Origin: Blastocatellia bacterium AA13
Lineage (GTDB): Bacteria; Acidobacteriota; Blastocatellia; UBA7656
Direction: 5' to 3'
DNA: 64,000 nt
NCBI GenBank assembly: GCA_003222245.1
Contig: QHVH01000009.1
Coordinates: 62,001 to 126,000, forward strand
Shown here: positions 1-11,016 of the stretch, one piece after another
How the letters are laid out: each line of letters starts with the position of its first letter
Numbering within the stretch: position 1 is the stretch's first letter
Notes under the pieces: generated by a model
Told to the model about the DNA's origin: nothing
Databases searched by the model: none
Seen by the model: only the letters and a program-made list of their open reading frames with translations
Program-made: the position numbers and the translations under genes

Positions 1-701
1 TGCGCGGTCGGAAGCAAGAAAAATTATCAGGTCAGCTATCTCCTCCGGAGCGCCGACTCGTCCAAGTGGATGCGTAGTCTTACTGTGCTCCAGAAACGCG
101 GCATAAGCCTCTTCGTTCATTCCACTCGACCGATGCAGGTTCGTGACGACGACGCCGGGATTGACCGCGTTGACTCTGATACCTTTTGAAGCGAGCTCTA
201 AAGCGGCGCAGCGCGTAAGCTGATCGAGCCCTGCTTTGCTTACGCAATAGGCGAGGACTCCTGGAAAAGACCGCGTACCCGTGACGCTGGATACGTTGAC
301 GATGTTGCCTCGCGACTGCTCGAGGTACGGAACTGCCAGACTCATCAAGTGAAACACCGAGCGGAGATTGATGTTCATCATCTGATCCCAGAGCTCCAGC
401 GACGTTGATTCGATGCTCCCGGACTTGATGATTCCAGCCGCATTGATCAGGATGTCCAACCCATCCATCGCGCTGATGGCCGTTTCTATGCAGGCCGCGC
501 ATTCTCTCGGCTCCGTTAAATCGGCGGTCACGACAAAAGCACTGGATTGAGGCGCCCCGTCCGTAATAGAAGTCAATGCGCCGCGATTTCTTCCGACCAG
601 CGTGACCGCGGCTCCAGCCTGAAGCAGCAACTCCGCGGTCGCTTTGCCGATGCCGCTCGAGGCGCCGGTCACGATAATCCGTTTACCATTCATATCGTTT
701 A

Positions 702-705
<4 letters not shown>
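1..705 (-). CDS. SDR family NAD(P)-dependent oxidoreductase (C-terminus cut by window edge)
   Basis: Short-chain dehydrogenase/reductase; 235 residues are visible and the C-terminus lies outside the window. The Rossmann motif TGASSGIG is at residues 13-20, an NAAG motif follows in the middle of the fold, and the catalytic Tyr/Lys pair is YCVSK (Y153, K157) with the preceding serine in NVSSVTG. The segment after the active site (NPGVV, then GAPEEIA) is typical of classical SDRs. The chosen ATG at 705 overlaps the stop codon of the upstream glucosidase gene as ATGA, so the two are probably co-translated; a second in-frame ATG at 693 is possible. The substrate cannot be read from the sequence. 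The coupling hints at a sugar or polyol substrate, but that is inference only. Confidence 0.9.
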
Positions 706-3422
<2,717 letters not shown>

Positions 3423-3428
3423 CGATCG

Positions 3429-3457
3429 ATAATAAGGACAGCGCCCAAGTCTTACAA
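3429..3457 (-). promoter_or_regulatory. Predicted promoter of the GH63-like gene, leaderless
   Basis: Reading the minus strand: TTGTAA (3457-3452), a 17-bp spacer, then TATTAT (3434-3429). Only 6 nt separate the -10 box from the GTG start at 3422, so transcription should begin at or next to the start codon. No Shine-Dalgarno sequence is possible in that space. Confidence 0.6.
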
Positions 3458-3554
3458 CGTATTCCTATCTTTCTGTCTTGCCGAGTTATTACTGCCGAGG
3501 GCTATTTTGCGAACGGGGCTTCCAACATTCCCAACTTAAGCTAGAATTGATCTC

Positions 3555-4745
3555 ATGAAACGCTCCGGGTTCGCAGACCTTCCACTGCACGGAGGCCGCG
3601 TGCCGTCATGGCTCGCCGAACGAATGACCAGGCTTGGCTCAGCCATTACCGAGGTCCTTGTTCACGACTATGGAAGATCGGCTTTTTTGTCGCGGCTCAG
3701 CGACCCGTTCTGGTTTCAAGCGCTGGGCTCGGTAATGGGGATGGACTGGCACTCGTCGGGCATCACTACATCGGTGATGGGTGCTTTGAAGCGGGGTCTC
3801 GCAGCGAGGGCCGACGAGCTTGGAATTTTCATTTGTGGAGGCCGGGGAAAATTCTCGCGCAATACACCTCAGGAGCTGAGATCTATCGCCGAGCGCCGCG
3901 GGTTTGACGGCGAAGCGCTTGTCCGCACCAGCAGGCTTACCGCACGCATCGACAACAACGCGATCGCCGACGGCTTTCAAATTTATCTTCACTGTTTCGT
4001 AGTCACCGCCGAAGGCGAATGGGCGGTTGTGCAGCAAGGCCTGAACGACCACAGCGGAATGGCCCGGCGTTATCACTGGCATTCGCCGGCTGTGAGAAAT
4101 TTTGTCGCCGAGCCTCACACCGGAATAGTTGGTGAAAATCAGGGAGTCATACTTAATCTCGTGGACTCTCAGGCTAAGCCCGCGCAGGAGGCGCTGCTGA
4201 ACATATCGCGCGAAGACCCTGTAAAGACTCTCGCCGAAGCCCGGCATCTTCGTCTGCCGCGTCATCACGACGTGCGAGCCCACAATGTGAATCTGAAACG
4301 CCTGGGCGCTGTACTCGCGGTAGCCTATGAACGCGATCTTCACGATTTCGCGGAGTTTCTGTTGTTGGAGAATCTCGGTCCGCGCACGCTTCAATCTCTG
4401 GCCCTGGTAGCCGAGGTCGTTCACGGCGCGCCCAGCCGTTTCTCCGATCCGGCGAGATTTTCATTCGCGCATGGCGGCAAGGACCGCCATCCGTTTCCTG
4501 TTCCATTGAAAACCTATGACGAATCGCTCGATTTCCTGCGAGCATCGCTCGACAAGGCGAGGATTGGCGACGAAGAAAAATTGCAGGGCTTCAAGCGCCT
4601 CGATCGATTTGTCCGTTCGGTTGAAACGCGGCTGGAGCCTCAAGCCGACTTCGATGCTGTCATAGAACACGAAGAATCAATCTCTCCGTCCCTCGATGGT
4701 CGCTCGGTCTTCGACGACAAGCCAACACAGGGCTCCCTCTTTTGA
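3555..4745 (+). CDS. DUF763 domain protein
   Basis: A 396-residue soluble protein that matches the DUF763 family over its whole length: N-terminal KRSGFADLPLHGGRVPSWL, a central FQIYLHCFVVTAEGEWAVVQQG block, and a C-terminal SFAHGGKDRHPFPV block. Its function is not established. The stretch LENLGPRTLQSLALVAEVV (around residues 272-290) resembles a helix-hairpin-helix turn, which could mean nucleic-acid binding; that is my inference. The gene is divergent from the GH63-like gene. No Shine-Dalgarno precedes ATG 3555, and a -10-like TAGAAT sits at 3542-3547 just 7 nt away, so this mRNA may also be leaderless, although the -35 is poor. Confidence 0.85.
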   Translation: MKRSGFADLPLHGGRVPSWLAERMTRLGSAITEVLVHDYGRSAFLSRLSDPFWFQALGSVMGMDWHSSGITTSVMGALKRGLAARADELGIFICGGRGKFSRNTPQELRSIAERRGFDGEALVRTSRLTARIDNNAIADGFQIYLHCFVVTAEGEWAVVQQGLNDHSGMARRYHWHSPAVRNFVAEPHTGIVGENQGVILNLVDSQAKPAQEALLNISREDPVKTLAEARHLRLPRHHDVRAHNVNLKRLGAVLAVAYERDLHDFAEFLLLENLGPRTLQSLALVAEVVHGAPSRFSDPARFSFAHGGKDRHPFPVPLKTYDESLDFLRASLDKARIGDEEKLQGFKRLDRFVRSVETRLEPQADFDAVIEHEESISPSLDGRSVFDDKPTQGSLF

Positions 4746-4851
4746 AGAACCCGCGATCCTAATAATCGAGCGGCCAAGAACCCTGGGCCGCGGATTGATG
4801 CTCAATCCTCCACTCCGCCGCCTTGAAGCCGCACAAATAGCATTCATTACG

Positions 4852-4880
4852 TTGAACGTTGATTGGATCACACGTATAAT
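4852..4880 (+). promoter_or_regulatory. Predicted housekeeping promoter of the multiheme cytochrome gene
   Basis: TTGAAC (4852-4857), 17-bp spacer, TATAAT (4875-4880). This is one of the best matches to a sigma-70-type promoter in the window. It predicts a 5' leader of about 50 nt before ATG 4938, which has its own AGGAG at 4928-4932. Confidence 0.7.
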
Positions 4881-4937
4881 CCCGCCCACTGTAGCCCCGC
4901 TTCCGGAAGCCCCGAGACTGTCTGTACAGGAGCCGTA

Positions 4938-7811
4938 ATGAAACGCGCGATCAAATCATCGTTGCTGGCACTCTATTTGTGCTCATCAATATTCCTCATC
5001 TGCTCTACTCGATCATTGCACGCATCGGCAAATTCAATGCCTCGTCCTGCCGCACAGGAGAGCGGCATTGCTCAGTGTCCCGATGCCAAAGAGAATCCAT
5101 TGCCGCTGCCAAGCTCTATGGCGCCCGACGACTTTCATAACAAGCTGCTGACGTTTCTCCGGAGCACCGAATACGTGAAGCTCGGGTGGTGCATCGATAA
5201 GGGTGTGAGGGATACCGGGCCATACGTAGCTTCGGAATATCTGGGCACGCATCCCGCGGTCCGCGTGTACTACTCGCCCGGCATAATGAAGTGGCTGATC
5301 AACGGCCGCATCGACAGCATTCCTGACGGCGCGATGATCGTCAAAGAGATGTACTCCCCCGGCCCCGCCGCTCGATATGAAGGCCAGCAACTGAAGCCCG
5401 CGTCGTGGACCATCATGATTAAGGACTCAAAGGCTTCGAAGGACGGCTGGTTTTGGGGAGGACTCTGGGCAAGCGATCCGCCGATGCCGAAGCCAAGCGA
5501 CAGCTACAAGCCTCCGTACAACGTGTTGAATGAAGGCTTCGGTTTGACTTGCCTGCATTGCCACGCCTCTTCGGAAAAGGAATTCACGTTTGCTTCCACC
5601 AAAAACATCAAAGGCTTTCCTGGAAACCCGTTGAGCTTTTTTATCGACAACACATGGCGGACAGGTCCCTCGCAACCCGAAGAACCCTCGGTGCTCGCCC
5701 ATACGGCGCCTGGTCACAGAATTCAACTGCTCCGGGAAAAAGTCATGGTCAGGATGGCAACTCACGCCGAGTTCCTGAAGTTCTTCAAAGATGTTCCTAT
5801 CCCAGGCGGGGTTCAAACGATGCCGGCCGAGACATATGATCACGTCTTCGCCGGGCGCGACGGCGCGGAAGAATTCATTACGTCCGATTCCTGCATGTCC
5901 TGCCACAGCGGCAACGCGTGGTTCGGTGAGAAGTACACAATGATTCTGGAGGGCGCCTCGAAGAATCCGGTTAATGTTTCTCCATATGGCGAGTGGAGAT
6001 GGTCGCCGATGGGACTGGCCGGAAGAGATCCGATCTTCTTTGCTCAGCTCGACAGCGAGCTTGCCTACCTGAAGGATCGGCCCTCGGATCAACAAACGGT
6101 CGTCAATACATGCTTTCGTTGTCACGGCGTAATGGGCAAGCGCCAACTCGACGCGGATCACGGTTATGATCCAGCATCCCCGGACAACAAAACGCCCGAG
6201 CCAAATTTCAAACTCGATTTTGTCTACAACACCGATTTGACGAGCAAGGATTTCAAGTACGGAGCCCTTGCGCGCGACGGGGTTAGCTGCGCGACTTGCC
6301 ATCATATAGTGAAAGACAAGACTCCAGCCGGTCAGGATCCTTTGGAGTATTTCTTGAATCACAACATAACCGGCCAGTTCACGACCGGCAAATCCGGCGA
6401 GCTTTTTGGTCCCTTTGAAGATAAGGAAATTTCTCCGCATCCGATGAAAGAATCGCTTGGGATTGATCCAAAGCACGACAACTACATCAAGGACTCGCGT
6501 CTGTGCGGCAATTGTCACACGATCAATCTGCCGGTCATGGATCAGAAGCCGTTTGGCCACTCGCTCGAACAGGTGACGTATCTGGAATGGCTCAACAGCG
6601 AATATCAGACCGACTTCAATCCGGGCCCGTACGCGAAATCATGCCAAGACTGTCATATGCCGGTGAGCTATGCTAACGCGCGGAATAAAGTAGATGTAAA
6701 ACTGATTCAGACAGCGTTTGCCGACGTGCAGGACGACACCTATCCGGCGGCGGAAAATACCGCCCCGTTCGATCAGATTCGCGCGCGATTCCGTGATAAG
6801 GGTTTCGTTCGCCATCAACTGCAAGGTCTCAATGTGTTCCTGATCGAGATGTTCAATCAGTTCATGACGCCCGACAGAAGCACGCCGCCTAATTACTCGA
6901 ACGACATCCTCGGCGTGCGCAAGAGCGATTACATGAGCACGCTCGACAACGACCTCGCTAACGCGATTTCGAATCTTGTCCAGTCGGCTCAGCACGACTC
7001 GGCGAATATTGAAGTTTCACAGCCGCAAATCGCGGGGCAGAAGCTCTCAGCCGATGTGACGGTGACAAATAAGGTCGGACATCGCTTCCCAAGCGGCGTC
7101 GGATTCCGCCGTGCATTCATCGAGTTCGACGTATTAGACAGCAGCAACGTCGATCCTACGACTAAGCAGCCGCGAGTTGTTTGGTCTTCCGGCGGGACAA
7201 ATGAAGCCGGCTTCATAGTAGATAAAGACGGCAATATTCTGGAGACGGAATACATAGGAACTAATAGCAACAAGAAGGGCCCGTATCAGCCGCACTTCTA
7301 CGGCAAAGAACACCCGATCACTTCGTCGAAAGAAGTTCAGATCTATGAAGAACTGGTTAAGGACTCCGACGGCAACTTCACTACAAGCTTCATTCGGCGA
7401 GACGACATATTGAAGGACAACCGAATATTGCCGAAGGGCTGGACCGCTAAAGGACCTGCTCCGAAATCGCTCAACGGAGAGTTTCTGCATTCGACATTTC
7501 CCGAGGGAGACGCGGCAAAAGACCCGAGCTACATAAACGGCAGCGGCTCCAGCCTCGTGCGATACGAAATCCCGCTTTCGCAACTGCCAAAGGGGATCGA
7601 TCCTTCAAAACTCACGGTGAAGGCGACGTTGTACTATCAGGCAATACCGCCGTATTACCTGACCCAACGATTCGAGCAGGCGCCGAATGCGAAAGGCACT
7701 CAGAGGTTATTCTACTTGACCTCTCGGCTTAATACGGCCGGAACCCCCATTGCGAATTGGAAGCTGTTAATTGTGTCCAGTCCAGTCATCGCGGTAAAAG
7801 GCCGGCAATAG
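4938..7811 (+). CDS. Exported hexaheme cytochrome c with P460-like N-terminal domain
   Basis: A 957-residue periplasmic or surface cytochrome. An N-terminal hydrophobic signal (residues 1-30) is followed by a domain resembling cytochrome P460 (DGAMIVKEMY, then SWTIMIKD and a GWFWG segment, ending in the first haem site). There are six CxxCH motifs: CLHCH (205), CMSCH (319), CFRCH (392), CATCH (451), CGNCH (523) and CQDCH (569). The C-terminal third has no haem motif and looks like a beta-rich domain (NKVGHRFPSGVGFRRA). Spacing of the last five haems recalls octahaem/c554-like electron carriers, but no family name is certain. The start at 4938 is chosen over an upstream in-frame ATG because of the Shine-Dalgarno, signal peptide and promoter. 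Probable role: electron transfer or oxidation of a small nitrogen or organic substrate (inference). Confidence 0.85.
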   Translation: MKRAIKSSLLALYLCSSIFLICSTRSLHASANSMPRPAAQESGIAQCPDAKENPLPLPSSMAPDDFHNKLLTFLRSTEYVKLGWCIDKGVRDTGPYVASEYLGTHPAVRVYYSPGIMKWLINGRIDSIPDGAMIVKEMYSPGPAARYEGQQLKPASWTIMIKDSKASKDGWFWGGLWASDPPMPKPSDSYKPPYNVLNEGFGLTCLHCHASSEKEFTFASTKNIKGFPGNPLSFFIDNTWRTGPSQPEEPSVLAHTAPGHRIQLLREKVMVRMATHAEFLKFFKDVPIPGGVQTMPAETYDHVFAGRDGAEEFITSDSCMSCHSGNAWFGEKYTMILEGASKNPVNVSPYGEWRWSPMGLAGRDPIFFAQLDSELAYLKDRPSDQQTVVNTCFRCHGVMGKRQLDADHGYDPASPDNKTPEPNFKLDFVYNTDLTSKDFKYGALARDGVSCATCHHIVKDKTPAGQDPLEYFLNHNITGQFTTGKSGELFGPFEDKEISPHPMKESLGIDPKHDNYIKDSRLCGNCHTINLPVMDQKPFGHSLEQVTYLEWLNSEYQTDFNPGPYAKSCQDCHMPVSYANARNKVDVKLIQTAFADVQDDTYPAAENTAPFDQIRARFRDKGFVRHQLQGLNVFLIEMFNQFMTPDRSTPPNYSNDILGVRKSDYMSTLDNDLANAISNLVQSAQHDSANIEVSQPQIAGQKLSADVTVTNKVGHRFPSGVGFRRAFIEFDVLDSSNVDPTTKQPRVVWSSGGTNEAGFIVDKDGNILETEYIGTNSNKKGPYQPHFYGKEHPITSSKEVQIYEELVKDSDGNFTTSFIRRDDILKDNRILPKGWTAKGPAPKSLNGEFLHSTFPEGDAAKDPSYINGSGSSLVRYEIPLSQLPKGIDPSKLTVKATLYYQAIPPYYLTQRFEQAPNAKGTQRLFYLTSRLNTAGTPIANWKLLIVSSPVIAVKGRQ

Positions 7812-7862
7812 CGGAAGCGGCGCGCGCCGTAAGCGACTTGCGCGCTTCATTGTATTCGAAAT

Positions 7863-7883
7863 GGCGCTGATTGACTCAGCGTC
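7863..7883. terminator. Hairpin after the cytochrome gene
   Basis: An 8-bp stem (7863-7870 with 7876-7883, one G-T pair) around a 5-nt loop, 50 nt after the cytochrome stop. No T-run follows, so it may be a factor-dependent terminator or an mRNA 3'-end stabiliser. Confidence 0.35.
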
Positions 7884-7974
7884 GGCGGCCGGACGCCGGT
7901 TGTGAGTCCGTCGACTTTTGAGGATACTACTTTGCGAAGAATCTCCGGCCAACCCGTTTGGAGTAATAACGAGA

Positions 7975-8985
7975 ATGCGCGTTCGACTTTTATCAGTTGT
8001 AGTGATCCTGTCGCTCATGGTTGCCGCGAACGCTCAAAGCGGTGCAACCCGGCAGCGCCTCGCGACCCACGCGTATGGAGTTAATCTGACATTCGCGATC
8101 TATCAGTACGACGCCGTTCGGTCTCCCGAACTCGGAGAGACTACTCTTTTGGCGCAGACCTTCAGCAATGCCAGGGACGAAATTATCCATCTGAAAGAAA
8201 AGTACAAGCTGGAAGGCGTTGAGGTTCGTCACATCCGCGAAGTGGGTTTGGAAACGGGGGAGTCTTTCAATGACGCAGTCCTGCTCGGACCTGATTACCT
8301 GCTCGTGACGGTTTCGATGCGAGAAGTATTGCGCGGCGAAATGAAACTCGATGCCCGCGTCCGCTATGCAAACGAGCCTCTGCTGGAGAAGAAAGGCGTT
8401 GATCTGGGAAACTTTGAAACCGTCATGCTGCGAGGCGGCAAGGGCATGTTCGGAGTGAAGTATTTCGTCGGAGCGGGCGGCCGTCAGGAGAGCGCCCCAA
8501 TCGAGCGAACTCTTCTGCTGTCGGTGACTCCTGAGATCGTTCCTTCGACCAATCTTCGCAATCGCCCCGAACAGATCTCTCAGCCGGTGGATGAATACGG
8601 CGCTCGAATTGAACTGAGAGAAGGCGATCGTTTTACACCTCCGGTAGTACTCGAAAGGACCGTGCCGAGTTTTGAGGCGATCCGACAAATCGCGGGTTCG
8701 GTAATGCTGGGCGGCGTGGTCACGCCCGAGGGAAAGATCACGAATGTAAGGGTCGTCCGATCGCTCGATCCGGCCATCGATACGCGCGCGGTAGAGGCCT
8801 ACAGGCAATATCGCTTTTCCCCCGCGCTACTCAACGGCAAACCAGTGTTTGCTTCATATCGCGAAGAGCTTTCCTTTGGGCGCCAGCTCACCTTACGAGA
8901 AGTCCAGGACGAACTGGAGAAGGAACACCCAAAAGATAAGAAGAAGCCTCGAAGGCTTCCCATTCCCATCCATATTCCAATCTAA
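7975..8985 (+). CDS. Exported protein with TonB C-terminal domain
   Basis: A 336-residue protein. The start is taken at ATG 7975 (GGAG at 7960-7963), where a hydrophobic segment LLSVVVILSLMVAANA gives a signal peptide or anchor; an in-frame ATG at 7918 lacks these. Residues about 240-305 form a TonB C-terminal domain: GGVVTPEGKITNVRVVRSLD, AVEAYRQYRFSPALLNGKP. The central 200 residues are a beta-rich region I do not recognise. The Pro-rich periplasm-spanning linker of classical TonB is absent. In acidobacteria such TonB_C proteins are often stand-alone secreted proteins, so a true energy-transducing role is uncertain. The tail is strongly basic (KDKKKPRR). Confidence 0.75.
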   Translation: MRVRLLSVVVILSLMVAANAQSGATRQRLATHAYGVNLTFAIYQYDAVRSPELGETTLLAQTFSNARDEIIHLKEKYKLEGVEVRHIREVGLETGESFNDAVLLGPDYLLVTVSMREVLRGEMKLDARVRYANEPLLEKKGVDLGNFETVMLRGGKGMFGVKYFVGAGGRQESAPIERTLLLSVTPEIVPSTNLRNRPEQISQPVDEYGARIELREGDRFTPPVVLERTVPSFEAIRQIAGSVMLGGVVTPEGKITNVRVVRSLDPAIDTRAVEAYRQYRFSPALLNGKPVFASYREELSFGRQLTLREVQDELEKEHPKDKKKPRRLPIPIHIPI

Positions 8986-9384
8986 AGAGAAACTCCCTCG
9001 CGTCGAACCGGCAGCGTCTTACAAAAAAGTCCTGACATTTCCACAATCGGTGTACTCGATTCCATCGGCGATTTTCAATCGAAGAATCTTTGTCCCCGCT
9101 TCCGTCCCGCCCGACGTGAGAAGAGAAAAAACCTGCATACCTATTCGTCACATTGATAACGGCAAGCGCTTTATGGTGCAAGTGAAACATTAGAATCGTA
9201 ACTTGCTCGTGGACGATGAATTACAGAGCGCATTTGTTGTAAAGTCGTGGCGATTTAGCTCCTTGCGGATGGCGATCCGGTGGCCTCTCGGAATGGTCGG
9301 CGTCCTATCCCGGCAGAAATTAGAAATCAAACTGGGTCCATTTTTTTTGAGCATAATAGTGCCTTATTGGGCAGGAGGAGCACG
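8986..9384. other. Intergenic region of 399 bp
   Basis: I find no convincing gene, promoter or hairpin here. It contains a run of eight T at 9341-9348 and ends with a very strong Shine-Dalgarno (AGGAGGAG, 9373-9380) for the downstream DUF2378 gene. The small open frames inside lack ribosome sites and protein-like composition. Confidence 0.5.
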
Positions 9385-9951
9385 ATGGCTCAAATAAGGG
9401 GCGTGTTGCTCAACGCCTGGTTTACCTTTTTCAAATTGCGATACGGAGACCTGGCAGTCACGGCCGCGCTTGACGTGTTAGGCCCTGATGATCGCCGAAT
9501 TCTGTCAACGCCTTTTCTGGCATCCAGTTGGTACCCCTACGACATGGTCTCCGTGTTGAGGAGAATGACGAAAGAGCTTGCCGGAACCGGTGATAGAAAC
9601 CTCTCGGGCGAGATCGGCCGATTCATGGCTCAATATACTTTTACGGGAATTTATAACTCGCTGTTGGCTGCCGATCCCATCAAGCAGGTAGAGAAAGCGG
9701 CCTGGATGGAAGGCTTCTTCCTCAGCGGAGCATGCAGCGTCGATACCGAGATTCTAGGACCTACTTCCTGCGCTATGAAGTTCACCTATGAAAGCGAGAT
9801 GACCCCTGCAAGATCGATTTGCGAAAACTTGAAGGGCTTTTGGCTGAGCATGATTGAGTTGTCGGGAGGACGGGATGTGAGCGGTGAGCATACAGCCTGC
9901 GTGCTGGAGGGCGCCGACTCCTGCGAATTCAGATTCGATTGGACAATTTAG
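9385..9951 (+). CDS. DUF2378 (TIGR02265-like) protein, copy 1
   Basis: A 188-residue soluble protein. Features match the DUF2378/TIGR02265 family first described in myxobacteria: a short N-terminal helix pair, FLASSWYPYDMVSVLRRM (about 47-64), EIGRFMAQYTFTGIY (about 76-90), and a C-terminal beta segment ending ACVLEGADSCEFRFDW. The last element resembles the ligand-binding V4R fold, where a C-terminal GxDxCxF closes the barrel. The function is not known; a sensor role is inference. The start is fixed by AGGAGGAG 5 nt upstream of ATG 9385. A paralogue with the same blocks is at 54171-54755. Confidence 0.75.
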   Translation: MAQIRGVLLNAWFTFFKLRYGDLAVTAALDVLGPDDRRILSTPFLASSWYPYDMVSVLRRMTKELAGTGDRNLSGEIGRFMAQYTFTGIYNSLLAADPIKQVEKAAWMEGFFLSGACSVDTEILGPTSCAMKFTYESEMTPARSICENLKGFWLSMIELSGGRDVSGEHTACVLEGADSCEFRFDWTI

Positions 9952-9972
9952 CAGCCGGCCTAGTTCGATCCG

Positions 9973-10776
9973 CTATCCGCGATCACGTCTTAGAGTCAGA
10001 CCGCCGTCAACGGTGATCACCTGCCCGGTAATGTAGTTGTCCGGTTCAAGTAACAGACGAACCACGCGTGCGATGTCTTCGGGGCGGCCGAACCTCGGAA
10101 TGATTCCCTGCTCCACATAGAAGTCATACTTGCCGGACTCTATCGATGCCAGCGCCATCCCGGCTTTGTTTACGCCCGGAGCTATAACGTTTACCCGAAT
10201 GCCGCCCGGTCCGCCCCACTGCTTTGCCAGGATTCGGGCTGCCTGTATAAGCGCGGTCTTCGGACCTGCATAATTGATGCTCGATTCGAATGGAGCAACG
10301 GCTTGCATGGTAGAAAACAGAACGATCGAGCCCGATATCTTGCTCGCTTTCATTCTCGCGGCCGCCTCGCGCGCGAGCATCAGCGGCGCGACATAATTCT
10401 CTTGCAGCGATTGGTGCAAATCGGCGTCGGTAACGTCGTCAAACTTGACGCGAGCGGGATCGCCCGCGAAACAGACCAGGCCATGGAGTCCGTTCTCAGC
10501 GATAGCCGGCGAGGCCGTGTATTCGGCTCTGAAAGCCGGATTCGCGATATCTCCTTCGACCAACTCTATTCTCTTGCCGTAACGTTCTTCGATATGGCTC
10601 CGCAGCGATTCGGCGCGTTCGCGATTGCTTCGATAGCCGGCAACTACACGCGCGCCGTCGCGCGCCAGCAAGGCGCTTGTGGCGCTCCCGAGTCCGCCGG
10701 TACCCCCAGCAATCAGTATCATTTGCCCGGCAAGCGCGCCGTCGTTGAATTCGAAATTGAAGCTGTGCTCGGCCAT
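9973..10776 (-). CDS. SDR family oxidoreductase
   Basis: A classical short-chain dehydrogenase/reductase of 267 residues. The cofactor loop GGTGGLG is at residues 24-30, the catalytic serine is in LFSTMQ (S155), and the YxxxK pair is YAGPK (Y169, K173). The C-terminus GQVITVDGGLTL is typical of FabG-like members. It is convergent with the DUF2378 gene, with only 21 bp between the stops. Substrate unknown. No Shine-Dalgarno is evident upstream of ATG 10776. Confidence 0.9.
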   Translation of the reverse strand: MAEHSFNFEFNDGALAGQMILIAGGTGGLGSATSALLARDGARVVAGYRSNRERAESLRSHIEERYGKRIELVEGDIANPAFRAEYTASPAIAENGLHGLVCFAGDPARVKFDDVTDADLHQSLQENYVAPLMLAREAAARMKASKISGSIVLFSTMQAVAPFESSINYAGPKTALIQAARILAKQWGGPGGIRVNVIAPGVNKAGMALASIESGKYDFYVEQGIIPRFGRPEDIARVVRLLLEPDNYITGQVITVDGGLTLRRDRG

Positions 10777-10824
10777 AAGAAGCCAATTTAGTAACTAAGA
10801 AAGCGGCTAGAACTTCTATCTCAT

Positions 10825-10937
10825 AAGCCGCCTTCAGGCAAGCCGCTTCCAAGATTCTGTTTGCTTCCAAGATTCCTTACACCGCGTTTGACGCAGCCCC
10901 TTCTTAATAGCTGTCGTTTGTTGATACCTGTCGTTTG
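10825..10937. repeat. Cluster of short direct duplications in the spacer upstream of the VWA gene
   Basis: Three overlapping short duplications lie in one divergent spacer: AAGCCGC at 10825 and 10840 (period 15), GCTTCCAAGATTC at 10845-10857 and 10863-10875 (period 18), and CTGTCGTTTG at 10911-10920 and 10928-10937 (period 17). They are direct, not inverted. They could be replication-slippage scars or a regulator's repeated binding sites. Confidence 0.6.
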
Positions 10938-11016
10938 CGCCGAAGTCGGCATGGCCGTATCCTGATTAGGCGTTTGCGACTCGCTTTAACCCGGACTACT
11001 CGAACGAGGTGAGTCA

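Noticed and set aside
5427-6560. A 377-codon open frame on the minus strand inside the cytochrome gene
   Set aside because: The plus strand carries six CxxCH motifs and a signal peptide in the same region; the reverse frame has no domain and is a by-product of the codon use.
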